Source: Streptomyces sp. NBC_01244 (GTDB taxonomy: Bacteria; Actinomycetota; Actinomycetes; Streptomycetales; Streptomycetaceae). From it: 64,000 nucleotides of DNA. The notes under the pieces were generated by a model, which searched no databases, was not told the origin of the DNA, and was given only the letters and a program-made list of their open reading frames with translations. The stretch lies in assembly GCF_035987325.1 (NCBI RefSeq), contig NZ_CP108488.1, positions 496,001-560,000 on the forward strand. The letters run 5' to 3'. The translations under genes and the position numbers were made by a program. How positions within the stretch are numbered: the first letter of the stretch is position 1; each line of letters opens with the position of its first letter. Shown here one piece after another: positions 24,801-34,632 of the stretch.

Positions 24801-25771
24801 GCACCGGTGAGCCGGCCGGTGAGGGCACCGAGCCGCAGGTCCTGGGCCCCCTCGGTGACCGCCGCCACGAGCAGGCTCTCCAGCGCGGGCAGGTTGGACC
24901 AGGCGAGGAGCAGCTCGCGGCCGTCCCGGTACGGGAGGTCGCGGCCGCCGCGGCGCATCAGCTCGCCGCTGAGGTCACGCAGGAGGGCGATGGTCTCCCC
25001 GTCGGGCCCCTGGTAGTCCTCCGCGCCCCGCGCGGCGACGGCCCGCTGGGCGCTGATCGCGACCAAGGGGACCCGGGCGAGGCCGTGAACGCCCAGGTGC
25101 TCACGAATGTTGGAGGCGTGCTCGGCCACCTTGACGGACAGCTGGGAGCGCCGGTCACCGGAGGTGACCTGTGCGGGGTCCCGCCAGTAGCGGTTGCGGA
25201 CGTTGAGCACCGCGACGGCGGGCTTCCCGTAGGCCAGCACCCACTCGGCCACCTTGGCGAACTCGCCCTCGAGCTGGTGCAGGGTGTCGAAACAGAGCAG
25301 GACCACGTCGGCGACCAGGACGGCACGGCGGGCGGCCTCCTCCAGGTCCTGGTTCGCGCCGTCGGCCCGCCAGCCGTTGGTGCCCGGGGTGTCGTACACG
25401 CGCAGCCCCTGCCACGCGGCCACGTCCACCGTGGTGGTGTAGTCGATGTCCCCGGTGGAGATCCGTAAGCCGCTGCCTCCGGTGAGTGCCTCGACGAGGG
25501 TGCTCTTGCCGCAGTTGGTCCGGCCGAACAGGACGACGTTGAAGGTGTCCATGGATTCCAGCCGGGACACGGCCAGCTCCCGCACGGCGGCCACGGCCCG
25601 CTCCCGCACCGCGCGCTCCTCGGCCAGCAGCCCCGAGGAGTCTTCGCCGGCCCGCTCCGGTGGGGCGAGCTCCTTCGCCAGGTCGGACGTCAGGGTACGC
25701 AGCCGCTCGACCATCGGGGCGCTGTCGGCCACCGCTCTCTCGGCGGCCGCGGCCAGCCCGTTCTCTCCCAT
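21806..25771 (-). CDS. Double-headed bacterial dynamin-like GTPase with a TTA codon
   Basis: 1321 residues from the ATG at 25771 (CGGAGG upstream). Two GTPase heads are present: head 1 with P-loop GRTNCGKST (83-91), switch IDYTTTVD and DTPG (127-130); head 2 with P-loop GATNSGKS (Lys775), DTPGFQ near 815 and NKID near 881. Head 1 has an unusual G4 (LNVRNRYW). Between the heads are long helices and a hydrophobic stretch at about 515-556 (ALTAAVVFHFWNPVGWVAAGVAVTASLAYV), a likely membrane-insertion paddle or hairpin. This tandem layout is that of Bacillus DynA-type proteins, which remodel membranes and have been linked to phage tolerance. Codon 102 is TTA (25466-25468), so full translation should depend on bldA. 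First gene of the operon; a hairpin lies just upstream. Confidence 0.88.
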   Translation of the reverse strand: MGENGLAAAAERAVADSAPMVERLRTLTSDLAKELAPPERAGEDSSGLLAEERAVRERAVAAVRELAVSRLESMDTFNVVLFGRTNCGKSTLVEALTGGSGLRISTGDIDYTTTVDVAAWQGLRVYDTPGTNGWRADGANQDLEEAARRAVLVADVVLLCFDTLHQLEGEFAKVAEWVLAYGKPAVAVLNVRNRYWRDPAQVTSGDRRSQLSVKVAEHASNIREHLGVHGLARVPLVAISAQRAVAARGAEDYQGPDGETIALLRDLSGELMRRGGRDLPYRDGRELLLAWSNLPALESLLVAAVTEGAQDLRLGALTGRLTGAFTEVAGELTRVLTHPVTAYGEQYEEGLEELLTALGRPPSPRPAATDAEADRNTAFRALGTALGELERLRGSRFEATSTGEVRGYLKHRLAARIALLRAQAENRAEQLVESGFRDRREISDEEFSRTVFSVKTVADAVDAVIAQFETHLLARLSLTAAEARANLKAVAAPTVRVAGDAGSGMRRLGFWSGGVSSAGGILGPALTAAVVFHFWNPVGWVAAGVAVTASLAYVGGQVLSRFGLGRAARQREAARIESRQEVRRAVRGHFADIEAQVLAQGGQRVHDTLLRAAPPLVTEALALRRIAADAARDSERLLHAAAGLPEIREPAGVLREAMGRIERERDVADAPDRYWLGSSWCEDPFNLAEPASEEPAGGRSRSTPRFTESLFMRLRSAFSARSLVPAPGSGRQWLALLHQELDETPEALPLLAELDALAADPRPRVVVAGATNSGKSAFVRRLLIESGLPVPDALRSAPGPVTATASAHEWEGMLLVDTPGFQSGIEPHTAAAVAALADAATVFYLVGPDLVTGDRADLALLLCGNPEEGRAAKADRVVFVINKIDQLAPDPRLGHVFRTMVEGREAALRLYLDRLASKGPKGPGTVKDAARPRSPGHQVVSMAAAPGELRYDTARAHDAFRDWDGFRDFAAQLRGLRTDLRRNAVDVTVLHGGLARLAELTDAERRRATRLEQRIARLGELAEEAEAGARTGRDLVAAAVQDARQSAREFTAGLVDAALAPGLDNPLRKTRGARLDHWSADPEFTALWEEARAEAVGRAEEWFADVRAALRRRLTSKRFRLAFPEGLPATDTAVLDTMTPHGTDTGALLRDTAVAAGSLAQLNPEDLSAFGDHLGVLIDHDQAVAILDGLAVGSGFLKILNSISRIAKLMSVTAEEQQVEAARKALLAAVGDSADTWATGVRGGLAPVEAICGRLDALAMRYTDRQNEALDELGGTRKRLRAYEAAAGGATTRLGIPALPAQRRGSPLPTRTPYPSHRKGL

Positions 25772-25842
25772 GTGTCCCGTGCCTCCGTCGCCCCGACGCG
25801 GACCCCGCCCCTCGGGAGCGCCGCCACGGATCCTCCCCCGGC

Positions 25843-25866
25843 CCCGGGAGGCCCAAGCCTCCCGGG
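25843..25866 (-). terminator. Hairpin separating the sensor gene from the dynamin operon
   Basis: 10-bp perfect stem CCCGGGAGGC / GCCTCCCGGG with a CCAA loop, just after the stop of the minus-strand sensor gene and 72 bp before the dynamin-like ATG. It suggests the dynamin operon starts its own transcription. Confidence 0.6.
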
Positions 25867-25879
25867 AGAGCGCCGCCGG

Positions 25880-28198
25880 TCAGTGCCTTCCGGCCGGGGC
25901 GGACCGGTCGGAGCGGTCGGAGCGGTCGGTGGTGCGGCCGGCTTCCCGCTTGCGTAGTTCCTGGAGCTGCTGCCTGATGACTTCCAGGCTGCGGGTGACG
26001 GCGCCGACCTCGTCGTGGTGGCGCGGGAAGAGGACGGTGCGGCGGTCGCCGTCCGCCAGGACTTCGGCCCGCCGCGCGAGTTCGCGCAGGGCCCGGACCA
26101 CGATGAGGTGGAGCCATCCGAGGCAGGCCACGGCGGCCGTGAGGCCGAGCAGGCCGGCCAGCACCGTACGGTTCTGCAGGCTGTACTCGGGGATGGCCAG
26201 GTTCCTGACGGGCTGCCAGCTGACCACGGTCCAGTTCATCTTCTTGGCGGCGCCACCGCCCACGAAGGGGGTCGCGGCGGCGATGGTCGGCGAGCCGTGG
26301 TCGCGGTAGAGGACGCCGGCCGGGCGGGGGGCCATGCCGACCTTGAGGGAGGCACCGTCGACCAGCGCGCCGAGCCGCTCGTCGCCGAGCTTCTCGAAGG
26401 CCTGGTAGCCGCTGTTGGAGGCGATCACCCGGTGTTCCGCGTCGACGACCCGGATCTCGCCCAGGCCGGGCCGCTTGAGCAGCGAGTTGAGGAAGTCGAC
26501 GCGGAATTCGCCGACGACCGCCGCCCCCTTGCGGCCGGAGGCCTCGGCAGTGGCGACGAGGATCGGTTCGTTGCCACCGGTGATCAGGGTGATCGGTTCC
26601 CGGTCGGCGCCCTTGGTGTCGGACGCCTTCGGTTGTGAGCCTGCCTTGGCGAGCACCTTGCCGTTCGCGTCGACGACGTACAGCGACTGGTAGCGCAGGT
26701 GCTCTTGCAGCGTGCGCTCCAGCACGGTGGTCATGTGCTGCGTCGTGGTGCGGTCGTTCATCAGCGAGGCGACCGACAGCAGGTCGGCGTGCCCTTCGTT
26801 GAGTGCGCGGCGGACCCGGTCGTTCACGGTGTCGGTGCGCTCGCGCTGGTCGTTGACGATCTGCTGGGGCACGACGACGTCTTCGCCGGCTCGGTTGAGC
26901 ATCAGCCCGAGGGGCAGGCACCAGCCGATCAGCAGGACCAGGGACAGTGCGACGAGGGTGCGGACCCCGGTCTTGCGCAGCTTGCCGCCGGCGGCGATCC
27001 CGTCCGGGCCCGGGTCGGGCTGGTCGAGGAGCTGACGGCGCAGGCGTTCCAGCGCCAGGCCGATCCGAGCGCCTTCACCGCTGTACGGGACCCTCACGGG
27101 CCGGTGCAGGTCACCGCGGGTCAGCCGCCGGCTCTCCAGGAAGAGCGCGAGCAGCGGTCGCTGGACGGTGGTGACGAGCAGCAGGATCACCAGGCCGCCG
27201 ATGAGCAGCAGGGCGCCGGCCGCGAGGAGGCCGACGACGGCGTCGGTCGCCGGTCGGGTGTCCTCGGCGACGTTGACCATGGCGACGACGGTGAGGCCGA
27301 GGCTGGTGGCGGTCGTGCCGACACCGGCCTCCGGGCCGGCGAGGCTCGCGTAGCCGGCGGCGGCGCGGTCACCCGCGAACTCGCCGCCCAGCAAGCTGCC
27401 GCTCACGCCGCGGAACCCGCCGGAGCCCGGCTCCTTGGTCGTCAGCGGGTGGCTCTTGGCCTTCTTCGCCCCCAGTTTGGCGAAGGACTTGAGCTGCTTG
27501 GTGTCCCGCTTGACGTCAGCGCGCTGAAGGTCGGTGAGTACCTGTTCGGGTTCGGGGATGCCGTCGCTGCTGAGGATCCGGCCTTCGGAGTCCACGACCG
27601 CGATGGCCCGGAAGTCGCCGAGGCTGATGCCCGGGAAGCGCAAGCTGCTGGAGGCGACCAGGAGTTGCTGCGGCCGGCCCGGCCAGGAGAGCAGGGCGAG
27701 GGTGAGCAGTCGGGTCTCGCCGTTCTTGAGGCGGATCATCCGGGGTGTGAGGCCGCTCTTCTCCGACAGCTTGGAGAAGTCGATGGCGGGCAGTGGGAGG
27801 TTCTCGCCGCGGGCGGCGAGCAGCCGGCCGGAGCTGATCTCGACGAGCGCCGTACCGCGCCATTTCTGGTAGGCGCTACCGATCTTGTCGAGGACGGCGT
27901 CGGGAGCAACCGGGTCACCCGCCGTGAAGAGGGACGCGGTCCGATTGAGGTCGGTGACGCTCTCGTCCAGCGAAGCGCGCAGGGCGATCGCGCCGTCCTC
28001 CGCGAAGTGTTGCTGGGAGGTCAGCACGGCTTCGGGCAGTTGGTCCTTGCGGACGCTGCCCATGCTCAGGGCGGTGAGACCGGCCAGGAGGAGGAGCAGG
28101 GCGGACAGCACGGCGATCGGCGGGCGTATGCCGCCGAGCAGGGACATGTCGGCCCTGCGGCGGGCTGTGCGCCGCCGCTTCGTATGGGAAGCGGCCAC
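25880..28198 (-). CDS. Membrane protein with two periplasmic sensor (Cache-like) regions and two HAMP-like segments
   Basis: 772 residues from a GTG at 28198, with AAGGAGAGGAG upstream. Membrane helices near 22-46, 320-345, 405-430 and 680-705 divide it into two repeats, each an external sensor region (about 50-315 and 430-675, with PAS/Cache-like strands such as FRAIAVVDSEGRILSS and YQSLYVVDANGKVLAKAG, IRVVDAEHRVIASN) followed by a HAMP-like cytoplasmic stretch (RPLLALFLESRRLTRGDLHRPV; RRAEVLADGDRRTVLFPRHHDEVGAVTRSL). There is no kinase, cyclase or methyl-accepting output domain, so it must signal through a partner or play a structural part. CapA-like gene lies upstream on the same strand. 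A hairpin ends this unit before the dynamin operon. Confidence 0.75.
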   Translation of the reverse strand: MAASHTKRRRTARRRADMSLLGGIRPPIAVLSALLLLLAGLTALSMGSVRKDQLPEAVLTSQQHFAEDGAIALRASLDESVTDLNRTASLFTAGDPVAPDAVLDKIGSAYQKWRGTALVEISSGRLLAARGENLPLPAIDFSKLSEKSGLTPRMIRLKNGETRLLTLALLSWPGRPQQLLVASSSLRFPGISLGDFRAIAVVDSEGRILSSDGIPEPEQVLTDLQRADVKRDTKQLKSFAKLGAKKAKSHPLTTKEPGSGGFRGVSGSLLGGEFAGDRAAAGYASLAGPEAGVGTTATSLGLTVVAMVNVAEDTRPATDAVVGLLAAGALLLIGGLVILLLVTTVQRPLLALFLESRRLTRGDLHRPVRVPYSGEGARIGLALERLRRQLLDQPDPGPDGIAAGGKLRKTGVRTLVALSLVLLIGWCLPLGLMLNRAGEDVVVPQQIVNDQRERTDTVNDRVRRALNEGHADLLSVASLMNDRTTTQHMTTVLERTLQEHLRYQSLYVVDANGKVLAKAGSQPKASDTKGADREPITLITGGNEPILVATAEASGRKGAAVVGEFRVDFLNSLLKRPGLGEIRVVDAEHRVIASNSGYQAFEKLGDERLGALVDGASLKVGMAPRPAGVLYRDHGSPTIAAATPFVGGGAAKKMNWTVVSWQPVRNLAIPEYSLQNRTVLAGLLGLTAAVACLGWLHLIVVRALRELARRAEVLADGDRRTVLFPRHHDEVGAVTRSLEVIRQQLQELRKREAGRTTDRSDRSDRSAPAGRH

Positions 28199-28340
28199 AG
28201 TGGCGCTCCTCTCCTTGGGTGCGGGTCGTGCGGAGCGGATGGGGTCGTACGTACGGGTACGGGTGAAAAGTTCCGGTGCGGGAAGACATGCGGATGCGCC
28301 GCGGGCCGCGCAGGGGGCAGGAGGGCAGGGGGCAGGGGGG

Positions 28341-28433
28341 CTCAGCCCAGGAGGTGCCGCGGAGATCGCAGGCCGTCCCGGGCCGGGCGGGAGGGCTCAG
28401 CCCGGGAGTTCCTGCAGGGGGCGCAGGCCGTCC
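28341..28433. repeat. Imperfect 38-bp direct repeat duplicating the 3' end of the CapA gene
   Basis: 28341-28378 and 28396-28433 match at 30 of 38 positions with no gaps. The second copy is the real end of the CapA-like gene (codons for DGLRPLQELPG and stop); the first would encode DGLRSPRHLLG and stop in the same strand and phase. It looks like a relic of a duplicated gene end. Confidence 0.7.
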
Positions 28434-29761
28434 TTGGCGGCGCCTCGGTTCATGACCGTGCCCACGGTGCGTTCGAAGGCCACGCGGTAGCGGGACCGCT
28501 GCTCGGGCAGCAGGTTCCCGTCGCTGCGGAGTGCTTCGGCCACGTCGACCAGGCGGTGGTCGCGTACGGGCTTCATCTCGACCCCGGTGGCGGCGCCGTC
28601 CTGTGTGGCCTCGGGGTCCGGCGGGATGTCGGTGAAGGTCGGCACGAACCGGGCCTGCACGTCCCACTTGCCGCCCTTCTCGGCGAACTCGAACCAGCCG
28701 ATCGCGCCTTCTTCGGTCAGGCCGGTGGGCACGTCGTGGCGGGCGAGCTGGTTCCCGAGGCCGTACGCGATCCAGGTGCCGGCGACCTTCTCGAAGGGCT
28801 GCACCACGTGTGCATGGTGTCCGATGACCAAGTTGATCCCGGTCTTCTCGGCGATCTGGCGGCCGAGCTTGAGCTGCGGCTTGCTCGCGTTGGGCTGGTG
28901 CTCACGGCCCCAGTGGATCGACAGGATCACGACCTCGGCGCCTGCCTTGCGGGCGGCGGTCTCCGCGGCGGCGATCTTGTCGAAGTCGGTCAGGTTGGCC
29001 AGCCACGGCTTGTCCTCGGGGATTTCCCGGCCGTTGAACCCGAAGGCGTAGGAGAGCTGTGCCACTTTGACGCCCTTGACGTCCATGATCAGCGGCTTGT
29101 CGGCTTCGGCCTGGTCGCGGGCGGAGCCGGTGTGCTTCAGGCCCGCCTTGTCGAGGGTGTTCAGCGTGCGGTACACGCCCTCGGGGCCGTGGTCGAGGGA
29201 GTGGTTGGAGGCCGTGGAGCAGGTGTCGTAGCCGATGTTCTTGATCGTGGTCGCGATCTGCGGCGGAACCAGGAAGTCCGGGTAGCTCTGGAAGGGGCCG
29301 CCGGGCTGTCCGAGGACCGGTTCCATGTGGCAGATGCCGAGGTCCGCCTTGCTGATGACGGGTTTCACGCCCGCCATGATCTTGTCGAACTCGTACCCGG
29401 ACCGGCCTTCGGCCTTCGCGTCCCGGGAGGCCTGATCGATGAGCTGGGGGTGGATCAGGATGTCGCCGGCCGCGGCCACGGTGAAGGACCGCCCGCCACC
29501 GCCGGCCGTCATGGCGCCGCCCGCGTAGTCGTCCGAGCCTCCCGGGAATCCACAGGCGGTGAGGGCGGTGGCCAGGAGCACGGCGAGGACCGCCGTGCGG
29601 AGCGTGGCCGGGGAGGCGGAGCGCCTCGCTCCGGCCGACGGGGAGGAGTCCCCCGGGGCGCCGCCGGCCGCCGAGCCGGCGGCGGTGGGCGCCCCTGCGC
29701 CCCCGGCCCCGAACGCGACTGCCGTACCGACGGCCGTCATGGGACTCTTGAAGCTCTTCAC
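28397..29761 (-). CDS. CapA family protein (poly-gamma-glutamate-type metallophosphatase fold), probable lipoprotein
   Basis: 454 residues from a GTG at 29761 behind GGGGGAG. A hydrophobic segment with a lipobox (VLLATALTACG, Cys70) is preceded by an unusually long 50-residue Ala/Gly/Pro leader, so a later start is possible. The body is the CapA/PGA-cap calcineurin-like fold: TVAAAGDILIHPQL, NIGYDTCSTASNHSLDHG, VVILSIHWGREHQP and VIGHHAHVVQPFEK hold the metal-ligand Asp, Asn and His residues. In Bacillus CapA/PgsA takes part in poly-gamma-glutamate export; in Streptomyces stand-alone homologues have no proven substrate. The gene precedes the dual-sensor membrane gene with a 198-bp gap that contains a relic of its own 3' end. 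Confidence 0.88.
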   Translation of the reverse strand: MKSFKSPMTAVGTAVAFGAGGAGAPTAAGSAAGGAPGDSSPSAGARRSASPATLRTAVLAVLLATALTACGFPGGSDDYAGGAMTAGGGGRSFTVAAAGDILIHPQLIDQASRDAKAEGRSGYEFDKIMAGVKPVISKADLGICHMEPVLGQPGGPFQSYPDFLVPPQIATTIKNIGYDTCSTASNHSLDHGPEGVYRTLNTLDKAGLKHTGSARDQAEADKPLIMDVKGVKVAQLSYAFGFNGREIPEDKPWLANLTDFDKIAAAETAARKAGAEVVILSIHWGREHQPNASKPQLKLGRQIAEKTGINLVIGHHAHVVQPFEKVAGTWIAYGLGNQLARHDVPTGLTEEGAIGWFEFAEKGGKWDVQARFVPTFTDIPPDPEATQDGAATGVEMKPVRDHRLVDVAEALRSDGNLLPEQRSRYRVAFERTVGTVMNRGAAKDGLRPLQELPG

Positions 29762-29989
29762 CGGTCTCCCCCGTGCGTTACATCTGATCGACTACAGGGG
29801 GTTCGACTGCCGACCCGCCCCCGGGGTTGTACGGACATCGGCACCAATGCACGTCCCACACGACGCAGGGCCCCGGCCGGAACCGCGTCGGCCTGCCGGA
29901 CACCGTCGGGGCGGCAGACGATGTAGAGGTCGCGTGCAGGTCGTTCGGGTTCCGGGCCGAGGGCACCGCGGACCGCGGGCCGCCGCCCT

Positions 29990-31030
29990 CTAAGACCGTG
30001 ACCGTGTCACCGCTTCCTTCTCAGGACCGGCCTCGTCCGCTCGAAAGGCGCGCCGGTAGGCGGCGGGTGTGGTGCGCAGGGCCTCGTGGAAGCGCCGGCG
30101 CAGGTTGACGGCAGAGGAGAGGCCGACCCGGTGCGCGATGGATTCCACGGGCAGGTCAGTCTCCTCCAGCAGGGCCCGGGTGGCGGCGATGCGCCGGTCC
30201 AGCAGCCAGCGTCCGGGGCTGATTCCCAGTTGCTCGGTGAAGCGCCGCGTCAGTGTGCGCGGCGAGACCTGGGAGCGGACCGCCATTTCGGCGACGCTGA
30301 CCGGCTGGTCCAGCCGCCCGGCCAGCCATTCCAGCAGCGGGGCCAGTGAGTCGGCGACCGGTCCGGAGGTGGGCAGTTCGGCGTACTGCAGCTGGCAGCC
30401 CTCGCGGTGCGGCGGCATCACCATCTGGCGGGCGATCCGCATCGCGTACGCGGCGCCCTGGTCGGTGCGCACCAGGTGCAGGCAGAGGTCCACGCCGGCC
30501 GCAGATCCGGCGCTGGTCGCGACGTCGCCGTGGTCCACGTACAGCACGGCGGGGTCGACCCTGACCTGCGGGAACCGGGCGGCCAGTTCCGGGGCCTGGC
30601 CCCAGTGGGTAGCGGCCCTCCGGCCGTCCAGCAGTCCGGCGGCGGCGAGCACGAAGGCGCCCGAGCAGATGCCGACGATTCGCGCGCCGCGGCGGTGCGC
30701 CCGGCGGACCGCCGCGATCAGCGTTGCCGAAACATCGGTGGCGGCGGGTTGTTGCCAGCCGGGGATCAGGACGGTGTCCGCGCGCTCCAGCGCGTCCAGG
30801 CCCGTCGTGACCAACAGGTCGTATCCGGCCTGGGTTCGCACCGGGCCGGGGTGCTCGGTGCAGACCTCGAAGGCGTAGCGGGCGGGAATCGCCGGGCTGT
30901 GGTCGGCGAACACCTCGGTGGCGCAGGCCAGGGGGAAGGTCGACTGCGGGGGCTGCAGCACGGCCACGACCCGGTGGAGCGCCGGGGATTTCGGCAGCGA
31001 ACGAGGCGTCATGGCGCGAAAGTACCCCAT
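29990..31030 (-). CDS. GlxA family transcriptional regulator (DJ-1/PfpI domain plus AraC HTH)
   Basis: 346 residues from the ATG at 31030; an alternative ATG at 31012 cannot be excluded because neither has a strong ribosome site. Residues about 15-190 form a DJ-1/PfpI-like domain (VVAVLQPPQSTFPLACATEVF, VGICSGAFVLAAAGLLDGRRAATHW). The C-terminal 100 residues are an AraC double HTH (SVAEMAVRSQVSPRTLTRRFTEQLGISPGRWLL, AHRVGLSSAVNLRRRFHEALRTTPAAYRRAF). Divergent from an MFS transporter with only 52 bp between starts, so it most likely controls that transporter. The ligand is unknown; the family responds to varied small molecules. Confidence 0.93.
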   Translation of the reverse strand: MGYFRAMTPRSLPKSPALHRVVAVLQPPQSTFPLACATEVFADHSPAIPARYAFEVCTEHPGPVRTQAGYDLLVTTGLDALERADTVLIPGWQQPAATDVSATLIAAVRRAHRRGARIVGICSGAFVLAAAGLLDGRRAATHWGQAPELAARFPQVRVDPAVLYVDHGDVATSAGSAAGVDLCLHLVRTDQGAAYAMRIARQMVMPPHREGCQLQYAELPTSGPVADSLAPLLEWLAGRLDQPVSVAEMAVRSQVSPRTLTRRFTEQLGISPGRWLLDRRIAATRALLEETDLPVESIAHRVGLSSAVNLRRRFHEALRTTPAAYRRAFRADEAGPEKEAVTRSRS

Positions 31031-31058
31031 CGTGTCGTTCAGGACACTGGAGTCACCG

Positions 31059-31074
31059 ATTGGTCCAGTCCAAT
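31059..31074. promoter_or_regulatory. Inverted repeat in the GlxA-like/MFS divergent promoter
   Basis: ATTGG and CCAAT arms around TCCAGT; it overlaps a second short repeat ACTGGA (31046-31051) / TCCAGT (31064-31069). Its location between the divergent starts makes it a candidate binding site for the regulator. Confidence 0.4.
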
Positions 31075-31082
31075 ATCATCCC

Positions 31083-32456
31083 GTGACCAGCACACAGACA
31101 CAGACCCCGACCGACCACTCCGTCCCAAGCGACCGCTCCGCCCAGACCGATGCACCGACCGGCAGGCCGCCCTTGTGGGACCGGCGGTTCACCCTCTACT
31201 TCACCGCCCGCGCGGTCTCCTTGGTCGGCGACGCGATGATGCCGGTGGCCGCCGCGCTCGCGGTCGGCCCGCTGTACGGGATCTCCGGAGTCGGCCTCGT
31301 CCTCGGCACCTGGACCGGGACGTTCGTCCTCCTGGTCCTGTTCGGCGGGGTGTTCGCCGACCGGATCGGCGCACGCCGGATGATGATCGGCGCGGACCTC
31401 GTCCGGGTGGTCACCCAGGGTGTACTGGCGGCCGCGTTCTTCGCGGGGACGCCACCGTTCTGGCTGCTGGTGACCATGGCGGCACTGGCCGGTGCGGCCG
31501 TGGCGATGTTCCAGCCGGGGGTGAACGGGATGGTCCCGCTGGTCGCCCGGGAACCGCAGCGCGCCAACGCCACGCTGAAGGTCGCCGACGCGCTCGCCCA
31601 ACTGCTCGGCCCTGCCCTGGCGGGTCTGCTGATCGTGCTGACCGGCGCCGGAACCGTGTACGCGATCGACGCGGGCACCTTCGTACTCAGTGCGCTGTGC
31701 CTGGGGCTGATCCGCCTCGCCCCCGCGAGCACCTCCACAGGAACCCTGACCGGCGGCGACTCCGATTCCGACTCCGTCTCTTCCGCCTCCACCGCCACCC
31801 AGATGAGTTCGCTCCGCCGCGACCTGCTCCAGGGCTGGAAGGAGTTCCGCTCCCGCACCTGGATGTGGGCGGTGATCCTGATCTGGGTGGCCTACGGCCT
31901 GCTGCTCTTCGGCCCGCTGGTGCCCTTGAGCTCGGCGCTGATCGGAGCCCGGCTCGGCCCGAACGCGTACGGCCTGGCCGTCTCCTCCCTCGGCGTCGGA
32001 ACGGTTCTCGGAGGCTTGCTCGCACTGCGCCTGCGCCCCGCCCGGCCGCTGGCCGCCGGCGCGATGGCCATGGTGCTGTTCACCGTGCTGCCGCTCTGCG
32101 TGGCCCTGGGCGTCGGACTGCCGGTGCTGCTGGCGGGCCACGTGATCGGCGGTGGGGCCTGGGCGTTCTGGTCGGTGATGTGGGCCACCAGCGTCCAGAC
32201 CCACACGCCACCGGCGGTCCTCAACCGGGTCACCGCGTACGAGCTGGCCGGGTCGGTGTCCGGAATCGCCCTGGGTCAGATCCTGGCGGGGCCGGCCGCG
32301 GAGCTGGCGTCCCCGGAGACGCTGCTGCTGGTCTCGGGGGGCACCTGCCTGGCGGGCTGCGTGGCGCTGCTCTCGATCCCGGCGATCCGCACCTTGCGCC
32401 GCGCCGCTCCCACGGACAGCGCCGAACCGGCGGCGCCCGCCGGTGGGGGCCGGTGA
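31083..32456 (+). CDS. MFS family transporter
   Basis: 457 residues from a GTG at 31083; no ribosome site precedes it, so it may be leaderless. After a Thr/Pro-rich cytoplasmic N-terminus there are about 12 membrane helices. The inter-helix loop 2-3 motif GGVFADRIGARRMMIGADLVRVV and the early RRFTLYFTARAVSLVGDAMMPVA place it with the enterobactin/macrolide-efflux-type (EntS/MefA-like) major facilitator branch. A Ser/Asp-rich central loop (SDSDSVSSAS) separates the two six-helix halves. Likely an exporter of a small hydrophobic compound, controlled by the divergent GlxA-type regulator. Confidence 0.9.
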   Translation: MTSTQTQTPTDHSVPSDRSAQTDAPTGRPPLWDRRFTLYFTARAVSLVGDAMMPVAAALAVGPLYGISGVGLVLGTWTGTFVLLVLFGGVFADRIGARRMMIGADLVRVVTQGVLAAAFFAGTPPFWLLVTMAALAGAAVAMFQPGVNGMVPLVAREPQRANATLKVADALAQLLGPALAGLLIVLTGAGTVYAIDAGTFVLSALCLGLIRLAPASTSTGTLTGGDSDSDSVSSASTATQMSSLRRDLLQGWKEFRSRTWMWAVILIWVAYGLLLFGPLVPLSSALIGARLGPNAYGLAVSSLGVGTVLGGLLALRLRPARPLAAGAMAMVLFTVLPLCVALGVGLPVLLAGHVIGGGAWAFWSVMWATSVQTHTPPAVLNRVTAYELAGSVSGIALGQILAGPAAELASPETLLLVSGGTCLAGCVALLSIPAIRTLRRAAPTDSAEPAAPAGGGR

Positions 32457-32469
32457 GAGACGGGGGCGT

Positions 32470-34251
<1,782 letters not shown>

Positions 34252-34263
34252 CGTGCTCCCCCA

Positions 34264-34293
34264 AATTGTCCGCGGACAATTCGCATTGTCCGC
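34264..34293. promoter_or_regulatory. Perfect 18-bp palindrome plus a third half-site upstream of the HTH-lectin gene
   Basis: AATTGTCCGCGGACAATT (34264-34281) is a perfect palindrome and is followed by another ATTGTCCGC half-site (34285-34293). It starts 13 bp before the GTG of the minus-strand gene, just upstream of the Shine-Dalgarno, so a bound repressor would block the promoter. The HTH domain of that protein is the obvious candidate binder. The rest of the gap to 34633 shows no further clear signal. Confidence 0.65.
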
Positions 34294-34632
34294 CGCCTGA
34301 CCACCCGCTGACCTGCGCAGTCGTCGCCGAAGCCGCCGGTTCGACTTCCCGGCCCGGCAATGTGAACGCCGTGCCCCACCGGGCACACCACCCCACCGGG
34401 GAAGGCGTCCCGACAGATTCCGGCGCCCCCTCCCCTCCGATTGCGCACGCACGGTAGGCACCCGATCACACGCCGGGCCAGGCGACAGAGAACACGTTCC
34501 CCCTGTTCCCCGTCCATGGCGCGGGGCCCGGTTGTCTCGAAAATGCGCACCCCGCACACCACTCCGGCCACCACGGCGGATTCCTCGCACCGCAATCACT
34601 CAGTCGTCGTTCTTCATCCATCTGGAGGATTC

